Part shown: positions 24,019 through 24,122 of the stretch, one piece after another
Numbering within the stretch: position 1 is the first letter of the stretch
Layout: each line of letters starts with the position of its first letter
NCBI GenBank assembly: GCA_017613595.1
Contig: JAGADM010000174.1
Span: forward strand, 1 to 24,122
Reading direction: 5' to 3'
Source of the DNA: Lachnospiraceae bacterium
GTDB lineage: Bacteria; Bacillota_A; Clostridia; Lachnospirales; Lachnospiraceae
DNA length: 24,122 nucleotides
Position numbers and translations under genes: made by a program
Notes under the pieces: model-generated
The model's database searches: none
Told to the model about the DNA's origin: nothing
The model's input: the letters and a program-made list of their open reading frames with translations, nothing else

Positions 24019-24122
24019 TCAACCGAAACACATGGATGCTTCCCTGTATCTTGCAGGGGGCATCCATTTTGTTTTCGCTTGGATCCGCTCGTTATTGTAG
24101 TAATCTATGTATTCTTTCAGGG
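24019..24122 (-). CDS. IS3-family transposase, C-terminal end (partial)
   Basis: Only the last 33 codons are in the window. They read LKEYIDYYNNERIQAKTK followed by WMPPARYREASMCFG and a TGA stop at 24021-24019. The YIDYYNNERIQ...PPARYRE pattern is the typical end of the IS3-family OrfB integrase core (the rve domain that carries out cut and join reactions). The DDE catalytic residues lie outside the window, so activity cannot be judged. This copy ends normally relative to the nearby inverted repeat. Confidence 0.8.
   Translation of the reverse strand, partial: LKEYIDYYNNERIQAKTKWMPPARYREASMCFG
24032..24075 (+). terminator. Terminator-like hairpin antisense to the transposase end
   Basis: On the plus strand ATGGATG (24032-24038) pairs with CATCCAT (24061-24067). 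The stem extends inward through CTTCCCTG and CAGGGGG with one bulged base. TTTTGTTTT follows. In this orientation it would stop transcripts entering the IS from the comEA side. It lies inside the transposase coding sequence. Confidence 0.45.

Larger units (their letters stand above)
23987..24122 (-). mobile_element. End of an IS3-family insertion sequence (cut by window edge)
   Basis: The transposase 3' end and a terminal inverted-repeat-like sequence (TGTACCCAGAATTCTGGACA at 23987-24006) mark one end of an IS that continues beyond the right edge. The TG at 23987 fits the TG...CA ends of IS3-family elements. The other end and any target-site duplication are outside the window, so whether the element is complete cannot be told. 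Confidence 0.7.

Overview
The window looks like a chromosomal stretch from a low-GC Gram-positive (Clostridia, most likely Lachnospiraceae). The grounds are the gene content (RNase Y, ScpA/ScpB, HolA, ComEA/ComEC, a short RNase G next to rplU, the radical SAM/DUF2344 pair), AGGAGG-type ribosome binding sites, sigma-A promoters with 17-bp spacers, and frequent GTG/TTG starts. Almost everything lies on the minus strand. Only two genes, both encoding zinc-ribbon proteins, lie on the plus strand. No stretch over 300 bases lacks a gene.

From low to high coordinate: (1) 1-4087, a translation/RNA cluster read leftward: radical SAM protein, DUF2344 protein (ATGA overlap), RNase G (19-nt overlap), then rplU with its own promoter and a structured leader. 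(2) 4227-7992, the plus-strand island: a 236-aa zinc-ribbon membrane protein and a 956-aa zinc-ribbon protein with a long disordered middle. Each has its own near-consensus promoter, and a bidirectional terminator closes the island. (3) 8066-11248, a large SWIM/SNF2 helicase. (4) 11337-13642, an operon metallophosphoesterase-scpA-scpB driven by a perfect TTGACA-17-TATAAT promoter and closed by a terminator. (5) 13708-15033, pyrimidine-nucleoside phosphorylase. (6) 15079-17297, an amino-acid operon of aspartate aminotransferase and proC, with a 22-bp palindrome just after the transcription start. (7) 17371-19074, RNase Y with its own promoter and terminator. (8) 19137-20883, pssA-holA. (9) 20888-23908, comEA-comEC with ATGA coupling. 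(10) 23987-24122, the end of an IS3-family element running out of the window upstream of comEA.

Most genes are housekeeping: RNA decay (RNase G, RNase Y), chromosome segregation (ScpAB), replication (HolA), lipid synthesis (PssA), DNA uptake (ComEA/EC) and proline/aspartate metabolism. The least explained part is the plus-strand island. Its large protein combines an N-terminal zinc ribbon, a Pro/Lys/Glu-rich linker carrying a recurring short Leu/Phe motif, two copies of a YAGFxPDY motif and a folded-looking C-terminal domain that I do not recognise. I see no CRISPR array, tRNA, rRNA or phage genes.
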